Positions 8,584-17,928 of a stretch of DNA of 64,000 nucleotides are shown here, piece after piece. A program made the position numbers and the translations under genes. The notes under the pieces are model-generated. The model did no database searches. It saw nothing but the letters and a program-made list of their open reading frames with translations, and was not told the DNA's origin. Positions within the stretch are counted from its first letter, which is position 1. Each line of letters starts with the position of its first letter. The stretch comes from Polyangiaceae bacterium. GTDB taxonomy: Bacteria; Myxococcota_A; Polyangia; Polyangiales; Polyangiaceae. Location of the stretch: assembly GCA_016715885.1 (NCBI GenBank), contig JADJXL010000003.1, forward strand, positions 310,001 through 374,000. The letters are read 5' to 3'.

Positions 8584-10173
8584 ATGCTTGACAAACCCGT
8601 TTGTCCTGGCCGTTCGGCGCGCGCTGAACGAAAATACGCAGCCCTTATTTCGCTCGTCGCGGTGCCGTTTTTTGCGTCGATCTCGAGCTGCTCGCTCGGC
8701 AATATCGCGCAAGAACCTTGCAGCTCGAACGACGAGTGTGAACTGACGATCGGACCCAAGAGCCAATGCACGAATGGGTATTGCAGCGACCCGCCTGCAT
8801 GCGTCACGGGGCACGATTGCCGCAGAAATGCAGGTGGTGGAGCGTGTGTGAATGGGTTTTGCGTATCCGCCTTCCCTCGTGATCCTCAATGCAGTGAAAT
8901 TGCCGAACCGGACGAGTTGCTGGACACGCCACTTGCCGGTCCCGACGCACCTCTCGTGATTGGCAGCATTTATTCGCTGGGTGAATTGAAGGACCGAGTG
9001 CTCACGGAATCGGTTCGTCTGGCGGTCGATGAAATCAACGACAAGGGCGGCAAGATGAACCGAGGCAAACGGCTCGGTGTCGTCGTTTGCGACAATGGCG
9101 GACCGTCGAACATGGCGCAAGGTGCCGAGCGCCAAGAATTGACGAACAAAGCCGTCGATTACCTTGCAGGCACGCTGGGCGTTCCCTACATCGTGGGCCC
9201 CTTGTCCTCCTCCGATTCATTGGTCGTCATTGCGCGCCTCAAGGAAAAAAATTATCCCACGGTCGTGATTTCCGCATCGGCCACGAGTCCGTCGCTCACC
9301 GAGGCCGACGATCCGCTTGGTAATGGAAAACCAGGGCTTTTCTGGCGGACGTGCCCGAGCGATGTTTTACAGGGCAAAGTCATGGCCACGACCGTCATTG
9401 GCCCTCTCATGAGCGTCAACAAGGTCGCCGTCATTTATAGCAACGACGCGTACGGCCAGGGGTTGTCGAATGTCTTTCGCGACACGTACGGCATCGACAA
9501 GTCAGCGATTTTCCCGGTCGATGAAGCGCAATTCGACGATCCTGCCGCCATGTCGAATTTGGCGACGCAAGTGACTGCTTATGCCCCCAATGGCGTCCTG
9601 GTCATTACGGTTCGTGCCGGCAATACGGTCAGAGTCGTCGAAACTCTCGCAGCGACGCCTGCGGCTTCCGCTCCGTTCTTTTTCACCGATGGTGCGAAAG
9701 ATGCCGACGCACTCCTCGATTCCGCGCTTGCGCCCGACGTGAGGACCATCATTCAAGGCGCCACGGGAACCGCTCCTGCCAGCCCCTCGGGCTCCGTGTA
9801 CGAAACCTTCCTAGCCAATTACAATTCGAAATGGCTGCGTGATGCCTCGGGTTTTTCCTTCACCGCCCAAGCATATGACGCGACCTACGTCGGCGCTTAT
9901 GGTGTCATTTGGGCTTCGCGGCAAAACGATGATTACGACGGCAATCAAGTCTCCGAGGGAATGCTGAAATTGTCGGCAGGCGCGCCCATCGAAATCAATT
10001 TTGGAATGTGGTCCAACGGGAAAACGCAGCTCGGCAATGACGTGTCGATCGACCTGAGGGGAGTATCGGGCGAGCTCAATTTCAATCCCGACACGGGCGA
10101 AGCTCCTGGGCAAATCGAAGTGTGGAACATCGTCGGCGGCAAACTCAATACGAAAGACGTCGTCGACCCCTGA
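8584..10173 (+). CDS. Periplasmic-binding (Leu/Ile/Val-binding type) lipoprotein
   Basis: 529 residues. The signal sequence ends in ASISSC, a lipobox. A Cys-rich stretch follows (about 40-95: CSSNDEC, CTNGYC, DCRRNAGGGACVNGFC), which is unusual for this family. A type I periplasmic-binding fold runs from about 120 to the end: PLVIGSIYSLG, RLAVDEINDKGG, GVVVCDNGG, VGPLSSSDSLVV, VISASATSPSL and VAVIYSNDAYGQG. Such proteins bind amino acids or amides for ABC uptake or act as sensory receptors. No permease or ATPase genes adjoin it, so a stand-alone receptor role is as likely as transport. Confidence 0.85.
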   Translation: MLDKPVCPGRSARAERKYAALISLVAVPFFASISSCSLGNIAQEPCSSNDECELTIGPKSQCTNGYCSDPPACVTGHDCRRNAGGGACVNGFCVSAFPRDPQCSEIAEPDELLDTPLAGPDAPLVIGSIYSLGELKDRVLTESVRLAVDEINDKGGKMNRGKRLGVVVCDNGGPSNMAQGAERQELTNKAVDYLAGTLGVPYIVGPLSSSDSLVVIARLKEKNYPTVVISASATSPSLTEADDPLGNGKPGLFWRTCPSDVLQGKVMATTVIGPLMSVNKVAVIYSNDAYGQGLSNVFRDTYGIDKSAIFPVDEAQFDDPAAMSNLATQVTAYAPNGVLVITVRAGNTVRVVETLAATPAASAPFFFTDGAKDADALLDSALAPDVRTIIQGATGTAPASPSGSVYETFLANYNSKWLRDASGFSFTAQAYDATYVGAYGVIWASRQNDDYDGNQVSEGMLKLSAGAPIEINFGMWSNGKTQLGNDVSIDLRGVSGELNFNPDTGEAPGQIEVWNIVGGKLNTKDVVDP

Positions 10174-10191
10174 ATCGATCCATACTGCGTC

Positions 10192-11187
10192 ATGCGCGCC
10201 ATCGTCATTCGTTCCCCTGGCGGTCCCGAGGTTCTCGAGCTTCGTGACGTTCCGGATCCCAATCCTCCGTTCGGTCATGTTCGCATTCGCGTAGCGTTTG
10301 CCGGCGTGAATCGAGCAGACTTGCTCCAGCGAGCTGGGTTTTACCCTGCACCGCCGGGCGTGCCTGCCGACATACCAGGCCTCGAATACGTCGGCACCAT
10401 CGACGCCGTCGGCGATGGAGTTACGCGTTTTTCTGCAGGCGAACGCGTGTATGGGATCGTCGGCGGCGGCGCGTATGCAGAATATGTCGTCGTGCACGAA
10501 CGCGAAGTTGCCCGAGCACCCCAATCACTCGGCGACGAGCTTGCCGGCGCCGCGCCGGAAGCGTTTGTCACGGCATACGATGCGCTCGTCGTGCGGGGCC
10601 GATTGCAACCAGGCGAGCGCGTGCTCGTTCATGCTGCCGGCAGTGGCGTAGGTACGGCAGGCGTTCAGATCGCCAAAGCCCTCGGGTGTTTCGTCATCGG
10701 CACGAGCCGCACCCCGGACAAACTCGAACGGTGCCGCTCGTTTGGCATGGATGAAGGGATTGTCGTGACGAACGCGCAGTTTGCCGATGCGGTCCGCGCG
10801 TGCACGAACGGAGGCGGAGTCGACGTGGTGTTGGATCTCGTCGGAGGTCCGTACCTGCCGGAGACCATCAACGCGGCTGCATTACGAGCTCGTATCGTCC
10901 TCGTGGGCCTGTCGGCGGGCGCCACTGCCGACATCAATCTCGGTTTGGTCTTGCGCAAGCGCCTCGAGCTCATTGGGACGGTGCTTCGTTCACGTCCTCT
11001 CGAAGAAAAAATCGAAGCTGCAACCATGCTCGAACGCAATATCGGGCCGTGGCTCGAACGGGGCGTGGTCAAACCCATTGTCGATCGCGTCTTTCCACTC
11101 GCCGATGCTGCCGAAGCGCACCGATACGTCGCGTCGAACGCATCATTTGGTAAGGTGCTGCTCGACGTGCGCGCCGCACGTTCATGA
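10192..11187 (+). CDS. NAD(P)H:quinone oxidoreductase, zinc-independent MDR family
   Basis: 331 residues, typical of the QOR/PIG3 branch of medium-chain dehydrogenases. Seen are the N-terminal GroES-like fold (RIRVAFAGVNRADLLQRAG), PGLEYVGTIDAVG, GGGAYAEYVVV, the NADPH-binding motif HAAGSGVGTAGVQIAKALG near residue 143, VDVVLDLVGG and a C-terminal HRYVAS. Cysteine ligands for catalytic zinc are absent, as expected for quinone reductases. Starts 18 nt after the preceding gene. Confidence 0.9.
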   Translation: MRAIVIRSPGGPEVLELRDVPDPNPPFGHVRIRVAFAGVNRADLLQRAGFYPAPPGVPADIPGLEYVGTIDAVGDGVTRFSAGERVYGIVGGGAYAEYVVVHEREVARAPQSLGDELAGAAPEAFVTAYDALVVRGRLQPGERVLVHAAGSGVGTAGVQIAKALGCFVIGTSRTPDKLERCRSFGMDEGIVVTNAQFADAVRACTNGGGVDVVLDLVGGPYLPETINAAALRARIVLVGLSAGATADINLGLVLRKRLELIGTVLRSRPLEEKIEAATMLERNIGPWLERGVVKPIVDRVFPLADAAEAHRYVASNASFGKVLLDVRAARS

Positions 11188-11285
11188 TGGATTCGTGCGC
11201 AATGCGAATCGCCGATGCGACGAGCCGTTGACGAGCGGGCGCATTCATGTTTGCTTTCAATCATCCTTTCGAAGGAGCCTCGCGT

Positions 11286-13604
11286 ATGCACGTCCGCCAC
11301 TCGCCTCGAACCTTGCTCGCTGCATTGACCTTGGCATTGTGCGCCCAAGGCTGCACGCTCGAACCACAACCGATTCCTACCGAGCCGCCGTCCGCGGTCG
11401 CCGATCCGCTCGCCTATGTCGATCCCCGTATTGGGAGCGGTGGATTTGGATTTGCTCATGGCAGTGCTTTTCCAGGGGCTGCAGCACCGTTTGGTTTGGC
11501 CAAGGTGGGTCCGGACACGCGAGGACCCTTCGGCACGATCAACTTTTTGCATTATTCCGGGTATTGGGCCGAAGACGATTACATCCAAGGGTTTTCCCAT
11601 TTGCATCTCCATGGCACGGGCGCCACCGATTACGGCGTGCTTGGTATCATGCCGCTCGATTCTTTCGACGCCACGCGCACCACGCAAGAAGGGTACGAAT
11701 CGCATTTCGACAAATCAACCGAGGTTGCGACGCCGGGCTATTATGCAGTGACGCTCGACCGAGGTTCCATTCGGGCGGAGATGACGGCGACAACGCATGG
11801 AGCGCATCATCGGCACACGTATCCGCAGGGCACGACCGAAGGCCATGTCGTATTCGACCTGGAGCACCATTTGAATGGCGGTGATATCACGCATGCCGAG
11901 TTCACGCTCGATGGTGCAGCGCAGCGAATGACTGGAAAACTGCATCATAATGGAGGCATGTCCGGCGGGTTTGGTGGGTACGATGTATTCTTCGACATCG
12001 TGAGCCGCACACCTTGGACCAAGTCACTGGTCTTCTCCGAGGGCGCTGTGCCGGTGGAAGGAATGACGGCAAGCGGCGACAAAGTGGGAGCTGTCCTTTC
12101 GTTTGACATCTCGGATGGCGTGCCAATCGAGCTCCAGGTCGGCATTTCTTTTGTATCTGCCGAAAATGCGGCCGAAAATCGACAGACCGAATTGCCGGCG
12201 TGGGACTTCGACAAAACGCATGAAGACACGGCAAACGCGTGGCTCGATCTGCTCGATACGATGAAAATATGGGGCGGAACCGAAGCCGAGCGTAGAATGT
12301 TTTATTCGTCGCTCTACCGGTCCTTCTTGATGCCCACCGCATCGAGCGACGTCAACGGCGAATATCGATATGGTGGGCAGGTGAAGACGGCACAAGGTTT
12401 TACCTTTTTGACCGATCAATCGCTCTGGGATACCTACCGGACGCTCACGCCGCTTTACGCGCTCATAACGCCCGAAGCGTCTCGCAATACCGTGCGTTCG
12501 CTTCATGCAATGGCCGAGATCTCCGGGTTCTTCCCGAAGTGGCCCATCGCCACGGGCGAAGCGGGCACGATGCTGGGGGCAAGTGCCGACGTCGTCGTCG
12601 CCGACGCATTCATCAAAGGCATTACGGACGTCGATATCGAAGGAGCGTATGCCATTTTGCGCGCGGCGGCGCTCGATGAAGTCGATCCCCCGGGCGGTCG
12701 AGGCGGGCGGCAATGGGCAGTCCCGTACAATACATTCGGGTATGTACCGGCCAACATCGGCCGATCCGCATCGCATACGCTCGAATTCGGGCACGACGAT
12801 CTGGCCCTGGCAAACCTTGCCGAAGCGCTTGGAAAAGCCGACGACGCTGCCACGTTCCGCGCTCATTCGCTCAATCATCGCAACCTCTTCGATCCGGCAA
12901 CGGGATTCATTCGCGCGCGGGACGAGGCTGGAACGTTCGTAGAAAAACCGTACAACCCTTATGCCATGAGCGATCATTATGCCGAAGCGAATGGTTGGCA
13001 TAGCCTTTGGGCGCAGCACGACATTCCTGGGATTGCGGAGCTGCTTGGCGGACAAACGGCCTTCGTGGAAAAACTCACGCAGTTCTTCGAAGAGAGCGTG
13101 GTCGACATGGCGGAGCGTCCCATCGAAGATCGATTTGCATCGGGAGCACCGCGGAATGCTTATTGGCACAGCAACGAACCATGTATTCATGCCGCTTATG
13201 CGTTTGCGCAGGTTGGCCGAGCAGACTTGACGCAAAAATACGCGCGCTGGGCGGCGCTCACGCATTACAATGACACGCCTTCGGGTTTGCCCGGGAACGA
13301 TGACGGCGGCACGATGTCGGCCTGGTATCTTTTTACAGCGGCAGGGTTTTACCCGATACCAGGAACGACACGGTACATTCTCGGTACGCCCCTTTTCCCG
13401 CGCATGGAAATCAAGGTGCAGCAGGGAACGCTGACGATCTTGGCCAACAACGTTTCTGCAAAAAACATCTACGTAAATTCCGTTCGCTGGAACGACGTAC
13501 CTCTCGACAAACCCGAAATATCGCATGATGAAATCATGCACGGCGGTACCCTCGTCTTCGACATGAGCCCCACGCCGGGATCGTTCGGGGTGACTTCTTT
13601 ATGA
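11286..13604 (+). CDS. GH92-family alpha-mannosidase lipoprotein
   Basis: 772 residues, a normal GH92 length. Signal peptide with lipobox LALCAQGC. The catalytic region begins YVDPRIGSGG..AHGSAFPGAAAPFG, then GFSHLHLHGTGATDYG, AWLDLLDTMKIWGG, RMFYSSLYRSFLMP and TDQSLWDTYRTLTPL near residue 380, with a C-terminal GNDDGGTMSAWYLFTAAGFYP, all GH92 hallmarks. The family is calcium-dependent exo-alpha-mannosidases, usually acting on alpha-1,2 or related linkages. AAGGAG lies 8 nt before this ATG, which decides the start over 11247. T-rich codon use looks softer than in neighbours. As a lone secreted glycosidase it probably trims yeast or glycoprotein mannans. Confidence 0.92.
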   Translation: MHVRHSPRTLLAALTLALCAQGCTLEPQPIPTEPPSAVADPLAYVDPRIGSGGFGFAHGSAFPGAAAPFGLAKVGPDTRGPFGTINFLHYSGYWAEDDYIQGFSHLHLHGTGATDYGVLGIMPLDSFDATRTTQEGYESHFDKSTEVATPGYYAVTLDRGSIRAEMTATTHGAHHRHTYPQGTTEGHVVFDLEHHLNGGDITHAEFTLDGAAQRMTGKLHHNGGMSGGFGGYDVFFDIVSRTPWTKSLVFSEGAVPVEGMTASGDKVGAVLSFDISDGVPIELQVGISFVSAENAAENRQTELPAWDFDKTHEDTANAWLDLLDTMKIWGGTEAERRMFYSSLYRSFLMPTASSDVNGEYRYGGQVKTAQGFTFLTDQSLWDTYRTLTPLYALITPEASRNTVRSLHAMAEISGFFPKWPIATGEAGTMLGASADVVVADAFIKGITDVDIEGAYAILRAAALDEVDPPGGRGGRQWAVPYNTFGYVPANIGRSASHTLEFGHDDLALANLAEALGKADDAATFRAHSLNHRNLFDPATGFIRARDEAGTFVEKPYNPYAMSDHYAEANGWHSLWAQHDIPGIAELLGGQTAFVEKLTQFFEESVVDMAERPIEDRFASGAPRNAYWHSNEPCIHAAYAFAQVGRADLTQKYARWAALTHYNDTPSGLPGNDDGGTMSAWYLFTAAGFYPIPGTTRYILGTPLFPRMEIKVQQGTLTILANNVSAKNIYVNSVRWNDVPLDKPEISHDEIMHGGTLVFDMSPTPGSFGVTSL

Positions 13605-13617
13605 AAGCAGCCGTCTG

Positions 13618-14634
13618 ATGGATCCGCTTGCAATGATATCGCCGCGTCACGTGCTCGCTGCTGCAAAGCGGATCGAGCGCAGTGGACTTGTGCTTCGCAC
13701 GCCGCTCGAGCGGAGTTTGTCGTTATCGGCGCTGACGTCCGCGGACGTGTTTCACAAGCTGGAGATTTGGCAACCGACGGGATCGTTCAAGGTTCGCGGG
13801 GCCGCAAACAAGCTGCTTCGTCTGCGTGACGAAGATGCGCTCGCGTTTCGCAAAGGGTTTGTCGCGGCATCCGCCGGAAATCACGGGCTCGGTGTGGCGC
13901 ATGCGACGACGGCACTTTCGGCGCGGGCAACGCTGGTCGTACCGCGATCGGTTTCTCCTGCCAAACTTGAAGCATTGTGGCGTTATCCCATCGAGCTCGT
14001 CGTGTCCGTAGGCAATTACGATGTAGCCGAAGCGGATGCGCGAAAAATGGCGCAGGATCGCGGCTTGGTATTCGTTTCCCCATACAATGATCCAGACGTG
14101 ATTGCGGGCGCGGGAACCGTGGGAATCGAGATTCTCGCGGATTTGCCGGATGTGGACGTGGTCCTGGTGCCGGTTGGTGGTGGTGGGCTCGCCGCGGGCA
14201 TTGCGCTCTATATCAAGTCCATTGCGCCTCGAACGCGCGTGATTGGCGTGCAAAGCGAGGCGTATCCCGCAATGCATCGAGCGCGGGCGGCGGGAAGCAT
14301 CGTTTCTGTGGAAGATTTGCCGAGCTTGGCGGATGGTTTGGCGGGGAATATCGAGGCCGGGTCCATGACGGTGGACTTTTGCCAGCATTACCTCGACGAC
14401 ATCGTATTGGTGAGCGAAGCCGATATCGAGGAGGCGATGCGGCATTTCGTGCGCGAGGAGCGGGTCGTGGTGGAAGGATCGGGCGCGGTATGCGCGGCGG
14501 CGCTATTGGCGGGCAAGGTGGATCTTGCAATCGCGGGCGTGAATCACCCGCGTGTGGTGGCCGTGGCGACGGGTCGAAACGTAGCGGAGAAAGTGCTGCG
14601 GGAGCTTTTGACCAAGGGCGCAGACGTCGCGTGA
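13618..14634 (+). CDS. Threonine ammonia-lyase / serine racemase-like PLP enzyme
   Basis: 338 residues, fold type II PLP enzyme without the C-terminal ACT regulatory domain, matching catabolic threonine dehydratases and serine racemases. Key motifs: WQPTGSFKVRGA near residue 47 with the PLP lysine, SAGNHGLGVA for phosphate binding, PVGGGGLAAGIAL as the glycine loop, and VVEGSGAVCAAALL near the C-terminus. It would deaminate L-threonine or serine to 2-oxo acids. It starts 13 nt after the GH92 stop; its own stop abuts the stop of the convergent kinase gene with no gap. Confidence 0.88.
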   Translation: MDPLAMISPRHVLAAAKRIERSGLVLRTPLERSLSLSALTSADVFHKLEIWQPTGSFKVRGAANKLLRLRDEDALAFRKGFVAASAGNHGLGVAHATTALSARATLVVPRSVSPAKLEALWRYPIELVVSVGNYDVAEADARKMAQDRGLVFVSPYNDPDVIAGAGTVGIEILADLPDVDVVLVPVGGGGLAAGIALYIKSIAPRTRVIGVQSEAYPAMHRARAAGSIVSVEDLPSLADGLAGNIEAGSMTVDFCQHYLDDIVLVSEADIEEAMRHFVREERVVVEGSGAVCAAALLAGKVDLAIAGVNHPRVVAVATGRNVAEKVLRELLTKGADVA

Positions 14635-17118
14635 TCAACCCGGCCCCAACCATTCCGCAGCCAAATCGAGCAGCCGCTGGTGGTCGGGCGCAACATCGAG
14701 AAAAGACCGCCTGAAGCGCGAGTCGGATATTTTCTTCGCCGTCGCGATGAGCACGTTTCGCGCATCATTCAATCGCTTGCGCCCTTCCGCGTCCTGACCA
14801 TTTTCACGAAGCGCCAATGCATGTACGATCCGCACGAGCGCTTCGGCGGATTGTAGTCCCCCAATGCGATCCAAAATGGCCGCAGCCTCGGTGGCCGGAG
14901 CGAGCGCTGCATCGGTTTGTCCTTGTTGAATGAGCGCATCGGCAAGCACCGCAAGTGCGGTCGCTCGTTTGCCCGTCGTCCCCTCGGCGTCCATCAATGC
15001 AAGTGCCGAACGGGCAAGCTTCACCGCCTCGGCGTGTTCGCCCTTCAATGTCCGCAATCGCGCAGCGAGCGCGAGCACTTCGGCTTCACGCGATTTGTCA
15101 TGGCGAGCGCGACACATTTCGAGCGCTTCGTCGATGAGCTTCAGGCTTTCGCCCGCATGACCTTGCCTTGCTGAACAATGCGCAAGCGTCGCTTTGGCAA
15201 TGGGTGTGAAATCGAGCTGCATGGGTTCTGCAACGGCAATGGCTCGACGCAAGACGAAGCTCGCACGATCGTACGCTCCGAGCAGCATGTACGCGTGTCC
15301 GACGGTCGTGCGTGAAAGACATGCATTTCGTACGTCGGCCGCTTCGGTGAATGCATCCACGGCCGCTTCGCTCCGCCGCAAATAAGCCGCTGGATCGGAT
15401 TCGATCAGGGCAATCTCTGCGCGTGCACACGCGAGCCACGCACGTACGAGCGCTCCCGCCGCTGATTTATCGGGAACGCGTGCATGTGCCTCGCGAGCGA
15501 TTTTTTTTCCAAGCTGCGGAACTCCAGCACGAATGACGAAAACCGACAAACGGCAAGCGCTGACGATGTGCGCCTCGGTCGTGACCCCCTCTTCTTCCTC
15601 GAGCGCCGACAATTCGTCAACGCATTGAAGCAGACGATCCTTTCGATCGAGATACCCATAAGCCATGACCTGGTGACCAAAAGCGGCGTGCCAAACCGTT
15701 TCACCTCGCGCGACGCGCACCATGGCTTCTTCGGCCGTACGCAATGCGTCGGCGTAATTGCCAAGCCATCGATGAGCGACCGTTTCGACGAGATACGCTC
15801 GACCGCGCGCATCTTCATCCCCATCTTTCTTGTTCACCGCAAGCTCGGCCCACCGAATGGCGTCTTTCAGAGCATTCACGGCAAGCGCTTCTTCAGCGAG
15901 CTTCAGGGGATCTTCCGGCTGCGGTCTCGAGCCTACTGCAGCTCTGGCCCATTCGGATTGCGAATCCGGCAATGGGGTGAGGAGTTTGGGCAAGTTTTTC
16001 CGAGACGAACCGAGCGGGGGCGCAGGCATGTCGTCGAAATCGAGCGTCGCTTCGTCGAGAACCGGATCCGCGTCCATGGGAATCATTTCCGTGGGCGATG
16101 GACCGCCAGGTTCGAGCAGCGATGGAGCCCGTACCACGAGCACGCGGCCCGTGCCGCCTACCGCGCACAACGCATCTCGAAATTCAGTAATGGTTGTGTA
16201 ACGTTCGTCCAAATCCCGAGCGAGCGCCTTCGACACCACCGGGGCAAACGGAGCTGCGTGGCGCGAAGCGACGATATCGAGCGGCGGTAACGGGCCCTTC
16301 GTAATGAGCGCCAACGTCTCCGCGATGGTATCGCCATCGAAGGGCAAAATGCCCGAAAGCATTTCGTAGAGCACGACGCCCATGGCCCATACGTCACACC
16401 GCGCATCGATTTTTTTCGCCAATACCTGCTCGGGAGACATGTATTGGGGCGTGCCCAGAACCGTCCCCATGCGCGTGAGGCTTTGTTTGCTCGCGTCCTG
16501 CAATTTCGCCAAACCGAAATCGATGATTTTGGGAATGATTTCCCCCGACGGCATGCGAGCCAATATGATGTTTTCGGGCTTCAGATCGCGATGCGTTATG
16601 CCGAGCGCGTGCGCGGCCGCGAGCCCGTTCATCAGCGGAATGGCAATCGCAAGCACATCGTCCGGCGGCAGAAAACAACGCTCTTCCAAATGCGCTCGCA
16701 ACGTGTCGCCCACGAGCAGTTCCTGCACGAGGTACACCGAGCCATCGCGTTGCCTTCCGAGTTCGAGCACGCTGACGACGTTGGGATGCTGGATGCGAGA
16801 TGCGGCGCGTGCTTCGCGACGAAATCGCGCAACGAGTGCCGGGTCGGCCGCATATTGCGGGTGCATGATCTTGATCGCCACCTTGCGCTCGAGAAACGTG
16901 TCCCACGCCTCGAAGACCGTGCCCATTCCGCCGGATGCGATAACTCGTTGGAGTGCAAACTTTTCGGCAACGACGGTGCCAGCGGTGCGACGAATGCTGA
17001 CGGGAGCTACGTCGAGCGGTCTGGGATCGAAGCCAGCATCGGAGGAAGGTGCGGCGAGGCCGCCGAGGTCCGGCGCCTTTGCCTCCAAAACCTCGCGTTT
17101 TTCTCGGTCTTCCCCCAC
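14635..17118 (-). CDS. Ser/Thr protein kinase with C-terminal TPR-like repeats
   Basis: 827 residues. The kinase domain is in the first ~310 residues: ASGGMGTVFEA, VAIKIMH, HRDLKPENI, IIDFGLAK, GTPQYMSPEQV, all catalytic residues present. From about 430 to the end is a helical TPR-like array of the kind used for protein-protein scaffolding. No transmembrane helix is evident, so it is probably cytoplasmic. I choose the GTG at 17118 because AAGGAG lies 6 nt upstream of it; an ATG at 17178 would extend the protein by 20 residues but lacks such a site. It follows the rhodanese-like gene on the same strand. Confidence 0.9.
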   Translation of the reverse strand: MGEDREKREVLEAKAPDLGGLAAPSSDAGFDPRPLDVAPVSIRRTAGTVVAEKFALQRVIASGGMGTVFEAWDTFLERKVAIKIMHPQYAADPALVARFRREARAASRIQHPNVVSVLELGRQRDGSVYLVQELLVGDTLRAHLEERCFLPPDDVLAIAIPLMNGLAAAHALGITHRDLKPENIILARMPSGEIIPKIIDFGLAKLQDASKQSLTRMGTVLGTPQYMSPEQVLAKKIDARCDVWAMGVVLYEMLSGILPFDGDTIAETLALITKGPLPPLDIVASRHAAPFAPVVSKALARDLDERYTTITEFRDALCAVGGTGRVLVVRAPSLLEPGGPSPTEMIPMDADPVLDEATLDFDDMPAPPLGSSRKNLPKLLTPLPDSQSEWARAAVGSRPQPEDPLKLAEEALAVNALKDAIRWAELAVNKKDGDEDARGRAYLVETVAHRWLGNYADALRTAEEAMVRVARGETVWHAAFGHQVMAYGYLDRKDRLLQCVDELSALEEEEGVTTEAHIVSACRLSVFVIRAGVPQLGKKIAREAHARVPDKSAAGALVRAWLACARAEIALIESDPAAYLRRSEAAVDAFTEAADVRNACLSRTTVGHAYMLLGAYDRASFVLRRAIAVAEPMQLDFTPIAKATLAHCSARQGHAGESLKLIDEALEMCRARHDKSREAEVLALAARLRTLKGEHAEAVKLARSALALMDAEGTTGKRATALAVLADALIQQGQTDAALAPATEAAAILDRIGGLQSAEALVRIVHALALRENGQDAEGRKRLNDARNVLIATAKKISDSRFRRSFLDVAPDHQRLLDLAAEWLGPG

Positions 17119-17268
17119 GCGCTGCTCCTTCGTTTGCTTTCGGATGGTCCATGCGACAAACGTCGCAGGGGCAAACATACCGCTCGAAACGAAGGGGGAG
17201 GAAGAACTTTCAGGTGGAGCATTCGTGCGCGCAACGCAGGCGTACGTGCGCGTGATGGGGATGGGACG

Positions 17269-17715
17269 TCAGGATGCAGGTTCGACGGGCTTGCCGGCTT
17301 TTTTCCAACCGGACAGACCTGCGGGCATGATGAAAACCTTCTTGTAACCGAGCTTCAGGGCGCTCACGGCGCCCTCATGGCACGCCGTTCACCGCTCGTT
17401 CGCGCAGTAAAAAACGAGCGTTGCATCCTTGTCGGCGGGCAAGTCGGTCGCCTTGACGTTTTCGTGGTCGACCCACTTCGCGCCTGGCAGATGCCCCTTG
17501 TCGTAGACGCTCTTGGCGTTGTTGTCGAAGACGTGGAAGGCCGCCTTGCCCTCTTTGGCCTCCTTCAACTTCGCCTCGACCTCGTCGACCGTCATGCGGC
17601 CGAACGCTTCTTCCTTCGAACCATGTTCGGAGGACGAATCGCCCGACTTCTTGCATGCCGGCGCGCCCATCGCGAGCGCAGCAGCGAGTGCGATGAAGAG
17701 ATGGTGACGGTTCAT
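17269..17715 (-). CDS. Rhodanese-like lipoprotein with in-frame UGA: candidate selenoprotein
   Basis: Reading from the ATG at 17715 (AGAGG just upstream) gives a signal peptide with a possible lipobox GAPAC, a linker, and a rhodanese domain: KAAFHVFDNNAKSVYDKGHL, GAKWVDHENV, VFYCANER. The next codon, 109, is TGA (17391-17389). The same frame continues without a shift as TACHEGAVSALKLGYKK, VFIMPAGLSGWKKAGKPVE and stops at 17269. That second half is the expected end of the domain, so the open frame spans 148 residues with residue 109 undefined. In related proteins this place is normally Cys (YC....C). A hairpin directly downstream of the UGA matches bacterial SECIS geometry. The alternatives are a nonsense mutation or a sequencing error. 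Routine gene callers would give a truncated 108-residue product. Confidence 0.7.
17357..17375 (-). promoter_or_regulatory. SECIS-like hairpin 3' of the in-frame UGA
   Basis: On the mRNA strand AGGGCGC pairs perfectly with GCGCCCT around the five-base loop CGUGA. The loop begins after 20 intervening nucleotides from the UGA. Bacterial SECIS elements sit immediately 3' of the UGA, with an apical loop roughly 16-37 nt away and a G among the first two loop bases; this one fits all three. The same bases also code for conserved rhodanese residues. Function is inferred, not shown. Confidence 0.55.
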
Positions 17716-17839
17716 GATCCTCTTCGGTTGCTTGCAGTGCGTGCAAAAAACACGCGCGAGAAGAACCATAGATCATCCGACCATGGCGGGCCAGAGCCCA
17801 CGTGCTTCGCATCCGGGTCTGGATTTGAACGCTCGCTCC

Positions 17840-17858
17840 GCGCGCGTGAGACGCGCGC
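17840..17858. repeat. 8-bp GC hairpin
   Basis: GCGCGCGT (17840-17847), loop GAG, ACGCGCGC (17851-17858), a perfect inverted repeat. It precedes the longer hairpin at 17904 and may belong to the same intergenic element. No T-run follows on either strand. Confidence 0.5.
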
Positions 17859-17903
17859 TACGCGAGGCTAGTCACGATGGGGGGCTCGCAGGCGGCCCTA
17901 TAA

Positions 17904-17928
17904 GTCTTTTGGGCTTCGCCCAAAAGAC
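17904..17928 (-). terminator. 11-bp perfect hairpin, probable terminator
   Basis: GTCTTTTGGGC (17904-17914) pairs fully with GCCCAAAAGAC (17918-17928) around TTC. It lies about 105 nt downstream of the stop of the minus-strand von Willebrand gene, so it probably ends that transcript. The stem is symmetric and could work in both directions. Confidence 0.65.

Noticed and set aside
17389..17715. The rhodanese gene as a simple truncated 108-residue protein
   Set aside because: The same frame continues into the missing half of the domain, so truncation is not the simplest reading.
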